NCBI GenBank assembly: GCA_028751875.1
Contig: CM054155.1
Coordinates: forward strand, 1,816,920-1,880,919
Direction: 5' to 3'
Source: Rapana venosa
Lineage: Eukaryota > Mollusca > Gastropoda > Neogastropoda > Muricidae
DNA: 64,000 nucleotides
In this document: positions 23,960 to 35,800 of the stretch, one piece after another
Layout: every line of letters begins with the position of its first letter
Numbering within the stretch: position 1 is the first letter of the stretch
Made by a program: the position numbers and the translations under genes
Notes under the pieces: generated by a model
What the model saw: only the letters and a program-made list of their open reading frames with translations
What the model was told of the DNA's origin: nothing
Database searches by the model: none

Positions 23960-24935
23960 AGCAAGGAAGGGAAGGAAGGAAGGAAAAGGAAGAAGGAAAA
24001 GGGGGGAAGGGGGGGAAGAAGGGGGGGGAGGGAAGGAAGGGAGAAGGAAGGGAAGGAGGAAGGAAGAAAGGAAAGAAGAAAGGAAGGAAGGAGGGGAAAG
24101 AAGGAAGAAGGAAGAAAGGAAGGAAGGAAGAAAGGAAGAAGAGGATGGAAGGATAAAGGAAGGAAGGAAGGAAGGAGATGAAGGAGGAAGGAAGGAAAGG
24201 AAGGAAAGGAAGGAAATGGAAAGGAGGAAGAAGAAAGGAAGAAAAGAGAAGGAAAAAGGGAAAGGGAAAGAAAGGAAGGAAAAAGGAAAAAGGAAGAAGG
24301 AAGAAGGAAAGAAGGAAGGAAGGAAAGAAGGAAGAAAGAAAAGAAAAAGGAAGAAAGGAAGAAAGGAAAGGAAGGAAGGAAGGAAGGGAAAGAGGGGAGG
24401 AGGGAAAGGAAGGGAAGGAAGGAAGAAGGGAAGGAAGGAAGGAAGGAAAAAGAAAAGAAGGGAAGGAAGGAAGGTAAGAAGAAAGGAAGAAAGGAAGGAA
24501 GGAAAGAAGGAAGGAAGAAGGAGGAAAGAAGGAAGGAAGGAAGGGAAGAAAGGGAGGGAAGGAAGATAAAGGAGGAAGGAAGGGAGAAAGGAGGAAGGAA
24601 GGAGAAATGAGGAAGGAAGAAAGAGAAGGAAGGAAGGAAAGAAGGAAGGTAAGAAGGAAGGAATGAAGGGAGGCAGAAAGGAAGGAGGGAAGGGAGGAAG
24701 GTAGGAAGGAAGGAAGAAAGAAGGAAGGAAGAAAGGAAAGAAGGAATGAAGGAAGGAAAGAAGAAAAGAAGAAGGAAAGAAGGCGAAAGGATAGGAAGGA
24801 AGGAAGAAGGAAGAAAGGAAGGAAGGAAGGACAGAAGGAAGGCAAGAAGGTAGGAAGGAAGGAAGACGAAAGGAAGAAAGGAATGAATGAAGGAAGGGAA
24901 GAAGGAGGGAAGAAGGAAGGCAGGAAGAAAACAGG
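23960..24935. repeat. (GGAA)n purine tract, about 1 kb
   Basis: Almost exclusively A and G on the plus strand with the GGAA/GAAG motif throughout. Long frames (over 340 codons of Ser/Phe/Leu/Pro on minus) are repeat translations. Confidence 0.97.
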
Positions 24936-25204
24936 AGGGAACGTTGATGACGATATTGATCGAAAGAGATTTCCGTTTATAACTTTCCGCTGTCTTTCCT
25001 GTACGATTTCCCGAACTCCCCTTTTCTTTTGGCCCTTTTTTTTTTCCCAACCCTAAGCTCCCTCCCTTCCCTTTCCAAACATATCCATCACTTTTTTCTG
25101 GTTTTAAACTGAGTCCATGACCACCAAACCCGGCCCCCTCCCTTTATCCACAGGATACATGCCCAGGTTCATGACGGGCCCCCCTTTTAAACACCAGGGG
25201 CCCG

Positions 25205-25258
25205 TCCCTAATAAAAAAAGAAGAAAAAAGAAGAAGAAAAGAAAAGAAGAAAGAAAAA

Positions 25259-25290
<32 letters not shown>

Positions 25291-25427
25291 AAAAAAATAA
25301 TTTAAAAAAATTTTTTTTTTGATTTATTGAAATAAAAAAAAAATTTTTAAAATTTTAAAAAAAAAATTAATTTAAAAAATTAAAAATTAAAAAATTTTAA
25401 AAAATTAAATTTTTTTTTTAAAATTTA

Positions 25428-25524
<97 letters not shown>

Positions 25525-25525
25525 A
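25205..25525. repeat. Poly(A)/poly(T) low-complexity block
   Basis: A-rich sequence grades into mixed A/T, then a long A run (25437-25477) is followed directly by a T run (25478-25523), forming a perfect A-T foldback. Confidence 0.9.
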
Positions 25526-25529
25526 ATTT

Positions 25530-25690
25530 TTTTTTAAAAAATAAAAAGTGCAAAACCTTCTCCACTACCAGGCTCCGTTCAGAAGGAAGAAATTTTGGGA
25601 GGGCACTGCAAGGGGAGTTTTTTGGGTGGGGAGAAGTTTCCCGGCTTCACGACGTTGGAATGCCGACACACGCATTAACACCACACCCAT
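25530..25690 (+). repeat. Dispersed repeat, copy 2 of 2
   Basis: Partner of 16295-16450, same orientation, about 9.2 kb apart, and likewise preceded by T-rich sequence and followed by ACA-rich sequence. Confidence 0.7.
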
Positions 25691-28190
25691 TCACCACACA
25701 AGAAACAAAATCGTTTAATAAATTTCTGTGCGAAGGTTTTTACGATTCTCCCAAACTAAAAAGGAGCTCCTTTGCCCAGTGGTAACAGCAAAACTCAACC
25801 AAGATCTAAGAGTAACTTACATATCTTCTTTTGTAAGGTGCCAAAAACGTCTTGAAAAAATGCTTGGGTTTTGAATAGCCCCCATTTAAAAGAATCATTT
25901 TGGGGATACGGTAGGTTCCTTTGGGGTGGTGCTTTTGCTAAAGATGGTGAAAAAAACCTTTGTCGGTAAAAGACCCATTGACTTGGCAGTAAACTTTTGT
26001 TTTTGTAACCTGTCTCAGTTAAACAAAACCCCACAAAACCAAGTGGTGACGAAGGCTTCTTCCCCCATCACCCCTTTTGATTTCTAGAAAATTCCTTCCA
26101 CCCGCAAAGCAATTACGGAAAACCAGACTAGCTTTACCACTTCAGTTTAAAGAGAGGGAAAGAAGGCTTCCATAAAACACTCTGTTAAAAATCAAAGACC
26201 AGCAAAAGAACAGTTGATTTAAAAAAATTTTACATATTACATTGGGAATAAAATAATATAAATACTAATTACATACAAAACCCATGTCCGCGTCCCCAAA
26301 AAAGGCACCTGAAAAATGCCCCAACTATTGAGTTTTAAGTCTTGGTGATTACAAGTTTTTGGAAGGGGGGGAGTTTGGGTTAAAGTTTTGCTTTTGGTAC
26401 ACAAATGAGGGATACTACAAGCGCACAGAAATAGAAGAAGCAAAAAAAACCTCGGTTTCCTAAATTTGAACAGTTGCGAAATGTTGAATTTTAAAGCATT
26501 AGCAATGATTTTACTTACAAAGAAACATATAAAGCTAAAAAAATGGCACTTCAAACCGACGGAAACTGGAGATCAAGTTTGGTTTTTCAGTCCATCACTC
26601 TTATGCTCCCAACAAAATTTTTGTAAAGCCATAAATGTTGGCCAGAAACATGCACTAGCATATAATCCCCAGCAGAAAATGAAGTAGAGATAATGCATTA
26701 CGAAAAGATACGTTACTTGTTTTCATAGAAAAGACTCATGACTAAACAATCCCCACTTGCTACAATTCCCTTCCATACTTTCCTCGGGAATGCAGTCACA
26801 GGGGTGTTTGTTCGGTTGCAAAGAAGCAGAGTACTTTCTTGTTATGAGGGGTTTTTCATTAAGGGAAAGACCCGATGTTGATCCCCTCAGGTTTGCTATT
26901 CTTTTGGGAATAGCGGCGGGTGACAATGACATTGAAGGGAACATTTCCGAAAAAGTCAACTTGCTCCTCCCCACCAAGCTGACAAAATTACACGCTCAAT
27001 CTACACCACTTTGACCTTGTTGCAGTCTATTCCAGATGTTGTCTGTCCGAACATTACAAAGATTACTGTTTGAATCCCAAATAAAAATTACAAAACGTTT
27101 TTTTTAAACATATAAGAAGAAGTGACAACTGAAAATACCTAAAGTTCCCAGGGGCACCAACCCTGAACCTTAATGATAATCAAAAAACCTTTTTTTTGAA
27201 AACTTACACAGATGCAGCTGATATGAGCAACAATAGCAAAGTATACAAAATGCAGGCTGGAAAACAGTCAGCATTTACGTTTTGGCTTTTTTTTATCGGG
27301 TACAGAAAAACTGTCTACAGCCCAGCGGGAACAGGCTTGCTCTCTTGGCTATGGAATTTGGGCTCCGATCAATAGCTTTGGGCTCTTTTTCAATAACGCG
27401 GGAGCCTGTTTCATTGTACAATTCTTTTCGAAAAAGGTTGTGCAAAAAACTAAAAAACATGATGTGTGTTCCTTGACATTACCCAAGCAAGCTCATCGGC
27501 TTATTATTAAAAGCTCTAACAGATTCCACAATACAGAAGGGGTTCAAGCGTCTCAGGATGACTATAATGACACAAGCGTCAAAAGTTCGACCCCCGAACA
27601 AACAACAAAAAGCTTGCCTGGGGACATTGACCCAAAAAAAAAGGAATATTAAAAAGGGGGTATCTGCTTCCCCAAGCAGTGCTTAAAAGGTCCTGATTTA
27701 TCTTTTAAAGGATAAGAATTACCTGCGAAATTTCACTGCTTCTACCGAAGAAAAACAAAAAAAAGAAAAATTTAATTAAAAAATTTAAATTAATTTTTGT
27801 TTTTATATATGGTTAGAGTTTTTGTGGGGCTCAGTATGGACAAAGTGTTTAGACATGAGAAAAATTGTTACCAAGCGAAAAACGTGGGTACAAAGCTTTC
27901 AAGATGCAATGCAAAAATACCAGAAACCAAATCAGGGATCCACCAGTAAAGTGCAGTTGGTTGCTAAAAATTCTATACAAAACAGCAAATAAAGATGAAA
28001 AATTTAACTGTTCATGTGTCAAACACACAAAAAACCTGAATCCTTTAAAGAGCTCAACAAAACCCTGGGCGATGGTTGCGAAAACATAAAATTTCTGCGA
28101 ACAGCAAGAATGGGGGGATCGGATGGCCAGTTGGAAGGTTCTTCGCTCAACTAAAGCAAACAAGTTTTCATCCCTGTTGGTAGAAGTTAC
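25691..28190. other. Noisy sequence upstream of the polymerase, no confirmed gene
   Basis: Short frames only. Some plus-strand segments, such as 27440-27650 (Ser/Thr/Lys-rich) and 27865-28090, could be the variable N-terminal part of the polymerase gene or of a neighbour, but no motif confirms it. Confidence 0.35.
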
Positions 28191-31110
28191 CCCCCCTTCC
28201 CCCCTGAGTTGTAGAAAAAAACGTGCTGTCGGGGAAATTCGAACAAAGATGATAAGTATTTTATTGGGGGTTTTTTTGTGTGGCTAGGTGTCCCCTGTGG
28301 CAAAGAATGAGAGAGAGTTTCAAACTTCATAAACATCGTGCAACTTGATTTACGGGCATTGATTTTCCCCTGTGGCTGTTAGGATTTTGAAAGTTTTGAG
28401 GAACAAAACCCACCATCAGTGTGAATGTTAACCCCGGAAAGATCAGCCCTATGCCACTCGCATTTCAAAAAGTCTCCCACGTAGGTATCCCCACAAAAAA
28501 CCATGTAGATTATTGTTTTTAAAATACATTATAATTTTTTAGAACAATGATGACTTCTGCACAGCAAAAAACATCAGCACAAAAAAAGAGTTTTGAAACA
28601 GCGGGGGTTCTTTTCCCCATTTTTACAGGCAGCAGACAAACACAGAAAGCATGCAAGATGAGCCGAAAAAATCACTGAACTTGAAACACCAAGGGCCCGG
28701 GAAGCAAGGTTTGACTTCAAAAAACATAAAGAAGCTAAAAAAGAGTCCATTGTATTGTATGTGACTTTGAGTCTATCATTGTGCCATCCCAAGGGGCCGG
28801 CACCGGAACGGCCCTAAAACGTCTTACTCAGTAATCATCATGTTTTTTTCATTTTTTTATGTTTTTGTTAGTCAATGGGGCACACTCAGGCCATTTTTGT
28901 ATCGGGCCAGACGGGCTAAGCTTTTTTCCCTTTGAACCATAAAAGCGAATCTAACCAAATATCTCAACAGCAAAAACCCACAAGAGATCATTTTGTTTAT
29001 GAAAACCAGGAACAGTATGCTTCTGCCACACATTGCTGGATTTTTTTGGTTTTAAATTTATTAACACCACGTGGCAGACAATCAACGTCGAGTTTATGAC
29101 CCATCATGGGAAGTTTCTGGGAAAACATAGTAAGTGTAATCTACAACTAAAGTAGATCCCCAAAACCCGGACTGCCCGTCTTTTCCCATCTAGAGGTTAG
29201 ATTACACCTAATTATGCAGGCGTAACTGATAGGTATAAGGGGTTACTGCTTGCCAGTCATCAAAGAAGTACCCGACTTTTTACATAAATGCTTTTCCTTC
29301 TTTGATTCTGCAAAAAACGATGGGGTCCTAGAGCCCTTTTCTTCATCACTGAGTATTGCTCAATTTCAGAAAAATACTTCGACACAAAATCATGCAAAAA
29401 GGCGTTATCCTTATGGTACATGAACCCGGAAAGCTTTGATGAAGAAGAGCTGCCGCCAAAAAGAAGCATTCTTTGCAGTTGCGGTAAAGGAATCAGTGAG
29501 ATGAATGCAGCTAGTGGGGGATGGCAAAGATGCGTGTCGGACGATGGGGGTTACCATGATCATATCTACTTGGATGCAGTTTTCTTGTGATGTCTTTGAA
29601 ACTACAGAAAGACTGGAAGAAACATTCGGACTAACCCATCACACTATTCACGCACCGGGAATGTCTTTGGGGTGCTTCTTTAAGTTTATGGGGTGCAGAT
29701 TGATTTGTTGTTTACAGCCCAAAGCTCCAAATGATTTAGGATGGTCTCGTGGTGGCTCGTTATCGCACTTCTGAAGGCCCCCAAAAATATTTTGAAGACA
29801 GATCCTAGCAAAGCTTCTAACTACACATGTACTTGGACGCAAACAAATTTTAGGTGGCGATGTGTCAGTATACCACTAAAAACTTTCAGTTGTTTAATGG
29901 TCCCTTTTTTTGTTTATGGGTTCTAATGCGTTGTCCAAAAGGTGCCTATCAAGCATAGGTTTGGATCTTAGAAGTAGATTAGTCTACCCCAGAAATACAT
30001 GATGGCACAATGACTACCCAATGGCTGCAGAAAGGGCCCAAAACATTCCAAAAGAACCACCAAAACTTTCCAAACTTAAATGCAAGGGGATGTAGTTTTT
30101 TTACTACGTGCTACAGTTCTACCTAAGGATGGGTTTAAAACTTTTCTGCTTTATCGTTTCATTTTTTTTGACCAAGAGAAAAACTGAAACCATTTCATCA
30201 AAAAAACACTGATCTAGAACGAAGGGGAATGATGCATCAAAAAGGGTTACTTCAAGCTCATGAACAACAGCGCTTTGGTAAAACAATGGGGAACCCACAA
30301 AAAGAAAAGATTTTTGATTAGTCACAAAAAAAAAAACGGAAGCCTAAAGTAACATCAAAGCAAGCTACAAAGACTACAGGCAAATTTTTTGACAGTCTGT
30401 ATGGCTCATGATGAAAAAGTTGCAGGTTAAACTTTGCAAACCAGTACCCTTGGGTTTAGTGTGCTGGAGTGTCAATGTGGAGTTTTGTATGATTATTCAA
30501 GGTAAAAAATTCCCGCGTAAGGGTCTTGTACACAGACATAGACTCTTTATCCTAAAACATCCCCCGAAGATATAACAAAGACCCCGTAGAGGTGTAGCGC
30601 TGGGATCGAGTCAGTATGACACCATGATTATCCAAAAGACAGTCCCTTGCATTCATCAGTAAAAAAAAAAAGTTTTTTGGAAGATGAAGGATGAGATGAA
30701 CGGCACATTTCAAAGAATATGTTGGGCTGAGGGGCCCAAAAGTATAGCGTTTCAAACCGGACAGGGTTAAAAAAAGGCAAAAGGGTTGGGAAACGGTGGG
30801 CAAAACAAGCATCAGTCATGTAACTACAAAAGGGCCCCTTTTAAGGTTGGTTTTTCATATGACAACCCCAAAACCGCTAACCCCGCACCAAATCAACACA
30901 ACTTTTGTTTGAAAAAAAAAAAATTTATTGCGCAGGATACCCAAAAAAAGTAATTCACCAGAGCACTCATACGCCTTGGACACTGGAGAACAAAAAAAAG
31001 TAATGAATTAATTTTTTTTTTTTTCTTTATATACGAGTTAAAATTTTGATTGGACTCAAATGGATTGTTTATCTTTATCAAATATTTGGTAGTGGACAAT
31101 GCCCCGTCTC
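28191..31110 (+). pseudogene. Family B DNA polymerase, Maverick/Polinton or adintovirus-like, frame-broken
   Basis: This enzyme class replicates linear virus-like DNA from a terminal protein primer. Blocks appear in the expected order along one strand but in changing frames. They are an N-terminal conserved region (28200-28510), the Exo I DFES motif (28760-28774), FDEEELPPK (29425-29460), a TPR-type block YHDHIYLDAV (29552-29581) followed by FGLTHHTIHAPGMS (29620-29670), motif A YLDAN (29830-29844), motif B with asparagines before a GKT-like segment (30263-30300), and motif C YTDIDSL (30529-30549), where the usual form is YTDTDS. A KMKDEMNG block lies near 30680. About 2.9 kb is the usual size for the conserved part. 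There are at least ten frame breaks and an in-frame stop directly after motif A (29851-29853). Decay and sequencing error cannot be separated here. It converges with the minus-strand small genes. Confidence 0.82.
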
Positions 31111-31500
31111 TGCTTTTACGTGTGAATTTTAGAAGACTTTAGTGAGCAAGTGAAATAAAACTTTATTATGGCAAAAAGAAAAGGGGTAAAATAATATTTT
31201 GGGGTTTTAGTATGTGAAGAGTTTCAATCCCCTTCAGTGTTTTCAAACTGTTTCCCATAAATTGTAGTAAACAAAAAACGTTGATGGGACCATACGTCAT
31301 TACTTTTTATGAAATTTTTGCTACCTTACTAAAACGGGGGAAATATTGGTGGCACTAGTTGCGTTTTCCCCTCTAACAAAGGCCCCCTTTGGTGAGGAAT
31401 GACAAATAATAAAAAAGGAGGTCCATCTCCCCAAATTTTTTTTTTTTCATAAGTGTCTATGCCCAGATGGGGTCTGTTTCTCGTTTGTGACGGCGCTGGT
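31111..31500. other. Spacer between convergent gene sets
   Basis: AT-rich, no open frame of note; it lies between the polymerase 3' end and the minus-strand array. Confidence 0.4.
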
Positions 31501-32290
31501 TTTTAGCTCTCCCGGAGATACAGTATCTCGTTTCTTCCCAAAGGGTATTGTGGTTGCTTTTGGTTTTTGTTTGGATTGCTTTCGTTTTTTTTGCCTTTGA
31601 TGGGTTGCGGTTTTAATCCTTGGCTTTTGTTTTTCTCAGAGTTCATTGCCTCAGAACGGCAGGCAGTTTCTTCCCACTCTGTATTTCGTGTGCCTGGGGT
31701 CATGATTTCTTGGGGGTACTGAATGCAAAAAATCTTTTTTCTAACAGCTTGTTAAAAATTTTAAAAAATCTTTGGGTCGGGGGTTTTCTGGTTTACCTCT
31801 TTTTATTGCACTCCCCTGCTTTAGTAACAACATTAATGCTCCTTTTTTCTTTACCATCATCGCACGAATAAGTTGGGATTTTTAAGGGCCCCGACTATAG
31901 TTTTTCCCGAAAGCAACTGCAGTTGCGGTGGCATCTTTTCATAAGGGCTCGCATCTTTTTACCAGAAACTACTCCACTTCGTAAGAGCAAATTTTTCCCC
32001 TTTTTCTGATTGATCATGGGGTAAGTATAAAAAGGCTATTTTGGGGGTTCATTTGGGTTCATGTTGATGAAGGAGGTCTTTAATGCGCCTTTTTGCAGGG
32101 AAAAGATCTGCCATATTGTTGTTAGACAGCCATTCTTTGTATTTGGGAATTTTCCTGCTGCAAAAAGCTTGTTTATTAATGCCGCCCTGTCCTTTCCCGT
32201 CCTTTTTCTGGTTTTGGATTTTAGAGTTTTTGGGATCCTTGTTCAATTAATAAAAAAAAAAAATGCCCGTTGGGGAACCAAACCTTCTGT
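31501..32290 (-). pseudogene. Small basic ORFs of the minus-strand array, unassigned
   Basis: Several short Lys/Asn/Gln-rich frames follow the conserved small gene. One at 31503-31703 (66 codons) is rich in Lys, Asn and Gln. Another at 32049-32246 ends in a MADLFPAKRR-containing segment, with a plausible start near 32130. A basic stretch near 31770-31880 could be a DNA-condensing peptide. No family is recognised. Position and strand suggest they belong with the small genes to the right, but the noise makes individual gene limits unsafe. Confidence 0.35.
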
Positions 32291-32685
32291 GCTAAGAAAT
32301 ATATTATTGTCTTTGCCCCAAAATTAAAAGCAATCTCGCGGTTCTTCGGGGTTTTTCAGTGGGTTGATAATAATCTCGAAGCTGTGGCTTAGCAATAGGA
32401 GATATTTGTTTCCCTGTCAAAATTGTAGCACTCTTTTTTTGCCGCGTCAACTTTCAGAAATGTTTTTGCAGCATGTCCTTGTTCACGAAGTTTTTCGTTA
32501 ATAAAGTCTAACTGAGCAATTCTTTGCCTTTCGTATTCTGCCTGTGCTCTGTTCAGTTGTTCTATTGCTTTATCATATCTCTTCCTTTCTTCGTCTGTAT
32601 GAAGTTTAGAAAACAAGTTGTTGCTGCCTGTAAAAACAAGTGCGTTAACTACAGCACCACCAATCATCATCACTAAAGAAGCCAT
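32290..32685 (-). pseudogene. Conserved small membrane/coiled-coil protein, frameshift near C-terminus
   Basis: The start codon is at 32685. The first 20 residues are hydrophobic (MASLVMMIGGAVVNALVFTG), a likely membrane anchor. They are followed by a charged, probably helical segment of about 60 residues (DEERKRYDKAIEQLNRAQAE, then LDFINEKLREQGHA). The frame stops at 32389, but a neighbouring frame down to about 32290 continues with a PQLRDYYQP-type segment, so one indel near 32400 probably splits the gene. I believe similar small multicopy 'hypothetical' proteins occur in other animal genomes, but I cannot verify it. Six bases separate it from the stop of the upstream gene, which suggests tight viral-style packing. 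Function unknown; a virion membrane or accessory role is inference. Confidence 0.6.
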
Positions 32686-32691
32686 TTTTTA

Positions 32692-32847
32692 TTATGGATT
32701 AATATTTTCTGGAATGATTCCCTGCTTTACCAAGAAGTCTTTTGTAGCAATGGATGCTGTTACAACCGCAACTAGTTTAGCGCTATCCTGAAAGTCTAGT
32801 TTTCCTAAATCAGCAGACTACATTTTTAGAAGGCTCTTTCCTAACAT
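32692..32847 (-). pseudogene. Small hydrophobic protein remnant, interrupted by LINE C
   Basis: A frame from an ATG at 32847 to a stop at 32692-32694 encodes 51 codons with one in-frame TAG at codon 10. It contains a likely membrane segment (SAKLVAVVTASIAT) followed by KDFLVKQGIIP. Its 5' side is immediately abutted by the (ATG)n tail of LINE C, so the true N-terminus may lie on the far side of that insertion, near 36040-36060 where a minus-strand ATG opens a short frame. Small size and membrane segment suit the neighbouring gene at 32290-32685. Function unknown. Confidence 0.5.
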
Positions 32848-32849
32848 AG

Positions 32850-35800
32850 TATCATCATCATCATTAGCCATTACACCCAGCGGTGTGTAGGGCAGCAACA
32901 AAGCGCTTCCACTCCTGCTTATTCTGGGCCAACCTAGTCACTGATCCCCAAGAGTGCTGCATGGCCTTCATCTCACTTTCTACAGTTCTTTTCCACGTTG
33001 CTTTTGGTCTTCCTTTCTTTCTCCTTCCTTCCGGGGTCCAGTGCAATGCTGTTCTTGCAATTGACTGTGGGTCTCTTCGGAGGATGTGCCCAATCCACTT
33101 CCACCGTCTTCTGGTAATGATGGTTCCCAAGTCTTCTTGCCTGCATCTCCGTAGTAGGTCTTCATTGGAGATTTTTCTCTGGCCAAAAGATCCGGAGAAT
33201 TCTTCGCAGGCATATGGGTGTGGAAGGATCGAAGTTGGTTTAAATCCACTTCCGTCATCCTCCCGCACTCAGAAACGTTTTAGGAGCGTAGACACAACAC
33301 AGCTCTGGGATAGCTTTCAGCTTGGTGTTGGTGCTGTATGAGTTGATCTCGATATTGTTCATCTCCCTAAACACATTCCTTTGGGCCTGCCCAGTCTGTT
33401 GTGGATGTCTTCTTTTGTGCCGCCCTCTGGTTTGATGATGCTGCCAAAGGGTTTATGTTGAACTTGTCTGCTGGCGCAGGTCAGTTCCATTTCACTTTCA
33501 CAGGGGCTGGTGTGTTGTTACATTGAGCGACATTGTCTCCGTTTCTTGGTGCTAATACCGAAGCCCCACTTGCTGTCCGTTTGTTTGTAGTTGCTGGTTT
33601 CTCTGGATATGTTGGTTGTGTGTGGGACAGCAGCGCCAGGTCATCGCAAGTCAAGGTCGTCTAGTGTTGAGAACAGGCTCCAGCTGTGAATCCCTCTTGG
33701 GGTTGTCTTCTGTCGTCTTCCTCATCACCCAATCGATGGCCAGATTGAAGAGAACTGCTGACATCACACATCCTTGTCTTACTCCAGTTTGACTTCGAAA
33801 TTATGTGTTGCTATGGCCCACAGAGCATCTGAAGTTGTCATAGAAGCTTTTGATAAGGTGTACCAGTTTCGATGGGATGCCATTAGTGTCGAAGGATACT
33901 CAAAGGCTGTCTCTGTGTATGCTGTCAAATGCCTTTTCGAAGTCCACAAAGTTCACATACAGTTGTCTTTGCCACTCTGTGCATCTTGTTTCGATGATGT
34001 TTCTGAGCGTGTGAATATCTGGTCTATACATCCTCGTTGCTTCCTGAACCCTGCTTGTTCCTCCTCAAAGCATCGTCCACAGCGTCTGATATTCTTTGAT
34101 GATGACCTTGGCCAGTATCCTGCTTGGCACAGACAAAAGAGTGATTCCCTCCAGTTGTTGCAGTCGCTCAGGGTTCCTTTCTTGGGATTTTGACTATCAC
34201 TCCCTTGGTCCAGTCATCAGGTACTTTCTCGTTCTTCCATGCAGCTGTGAACAGTGGTTGCAGTATGTCAGCTGCTAGTTCAGAATCTGCTTGAACAGTT
34301 CGGCACCAAGGTTGTCCTGGCCTGGTGACTTGCCATTCTTGAGGGTCTTGATGGCAGCCACTATCTCTTCCTTTGTTGGGGGGTGAGTCAAGCCCAAAAG
34401 TTTTTGTAGTTTGGGATGTCGGCTGTCTCTCGGGGGTGGTCGGTTGGGGAATTCCCTGGAATGTTCAGCCCCTTTCTTCGCTCTTTCTTGTTGTAAAAAA
34501 TTTCCCCTTTGTCTGCCCCTGTTTGGGTCCCCCAGCGCTCCTCTTAAATTTGTTGCTACTTTTTTGGTGTTTTTGTAGACTCTCCCTTGCTTCTTGGGCC
34601 CCGCCTCTTTTGCCTCGCTGCCAGGGCCCTTGGCTTTCTTTTTGTCCCGGCGTGCGAGTCTTTTCCCTTTTCCTGTGTCCTCTCTGTTAACTTTTCCTCC
34701 CTCTCTCGTACCCGTGGAGACTTTATTGCAAAAGTCTTTTTTGGGTTCTTCCCTTTTTTGGGGCATTGAGGGCTTTTTTGGATCCAGTCATTTTTGGGTC
34801 TTTTTTTTTGATGGGGTTTTTTCCCTTGTGCTCTCAGTGTACAGTTTACAGATCTGCTTTCCATGGTTCTATGTATGCTGTTCTGTCTGTTCGAGGATGT
34901 GGAATCTTTTCCCCTCAGATCGTTGCGAATGCAGCTTTACGTTGGTGTCTCTCAATCGTGGGTATAAATCGCGTTGGGGGGTTTGGGTCTTGTGTTCTTT
35001 TTCTTTTTCTTGGTGTTTTGCTGTCACCAGGGATATCGCTCCCCAAATCCGCACTTCGTTTGGGTTTTTAATCAGGAGAGATCGTCTCCCTTACCTTGAT
35101 TAGATGGCAATCTGGTTCTATCTTCCATTCGGGACGCCAAATCAGTTGTGGATGTCCCGGTGCTGAATAGGGTCCCCCCTTCTTAAATTGTTTATGGGCG
35201 AAAAATCAAAAAAGTCTCTCCCTTGTCATTTTTTCCCCACCCGTGTTTTCCTGACTTCTCATAGTGGTTTGTCACTTCCCACTTGGGATTTAGGTCCCCA
35301 TGTGCATGAGGTATGGGTGGGGCTTTTTCTGTCTCTGTCTGAGTGGTGGTAAAAGTCATCTTTGCTTATTGCTGTGTTGTTGGTTTTGGGGCTAGACTGG
35401 ATGATGGTGTGTTTATGTGTCTTCCTTCAGTCTCGCATCATTAGTTGCTGTGATGGGCTTCCCCCCATAAGGATCGCTCAAGCCTTTTTTGAGGGTGTGG
35501 CAACTCCCGTGGTGCTGGTCGTCTTTTCCCCCCGAGTAGAGGGCGGTTTTCCCGGTGGTGGTTCTCCCCTCTCCCCGATCCCCTCCATTACTCTCGTTAT
35601 CCCAGGACATGGAGGTTGAATTTTATCCTTTGTTACCGTGCCCGCTTTCCCTTATACATGTCCCCAGTTCCAAGTCCTAGTTGATCTTGGTTTTGGTGGT
35701 GTTAGGTCTTCCCCATCCGCTGGTAGTTCCTCTCGGGTTTTGGGTGTCGATTCATACGAGTCTCACTGGACCGGGAGGTCCTTCGCACGCAAAGTATAAA

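Noticed and set aside
23805..25050. Minus frames of over 340 codons, Ser/Phe/Leu/Pro
   Set aside because: Translation of the (GGAA)n tract.
29260..29469. Minus-strand 69-codon frame with an ordinary-looking sequence
   Set aside because: It lies antisense to recognised polymerase blocks on the plus strand, so it is a shadow frame.
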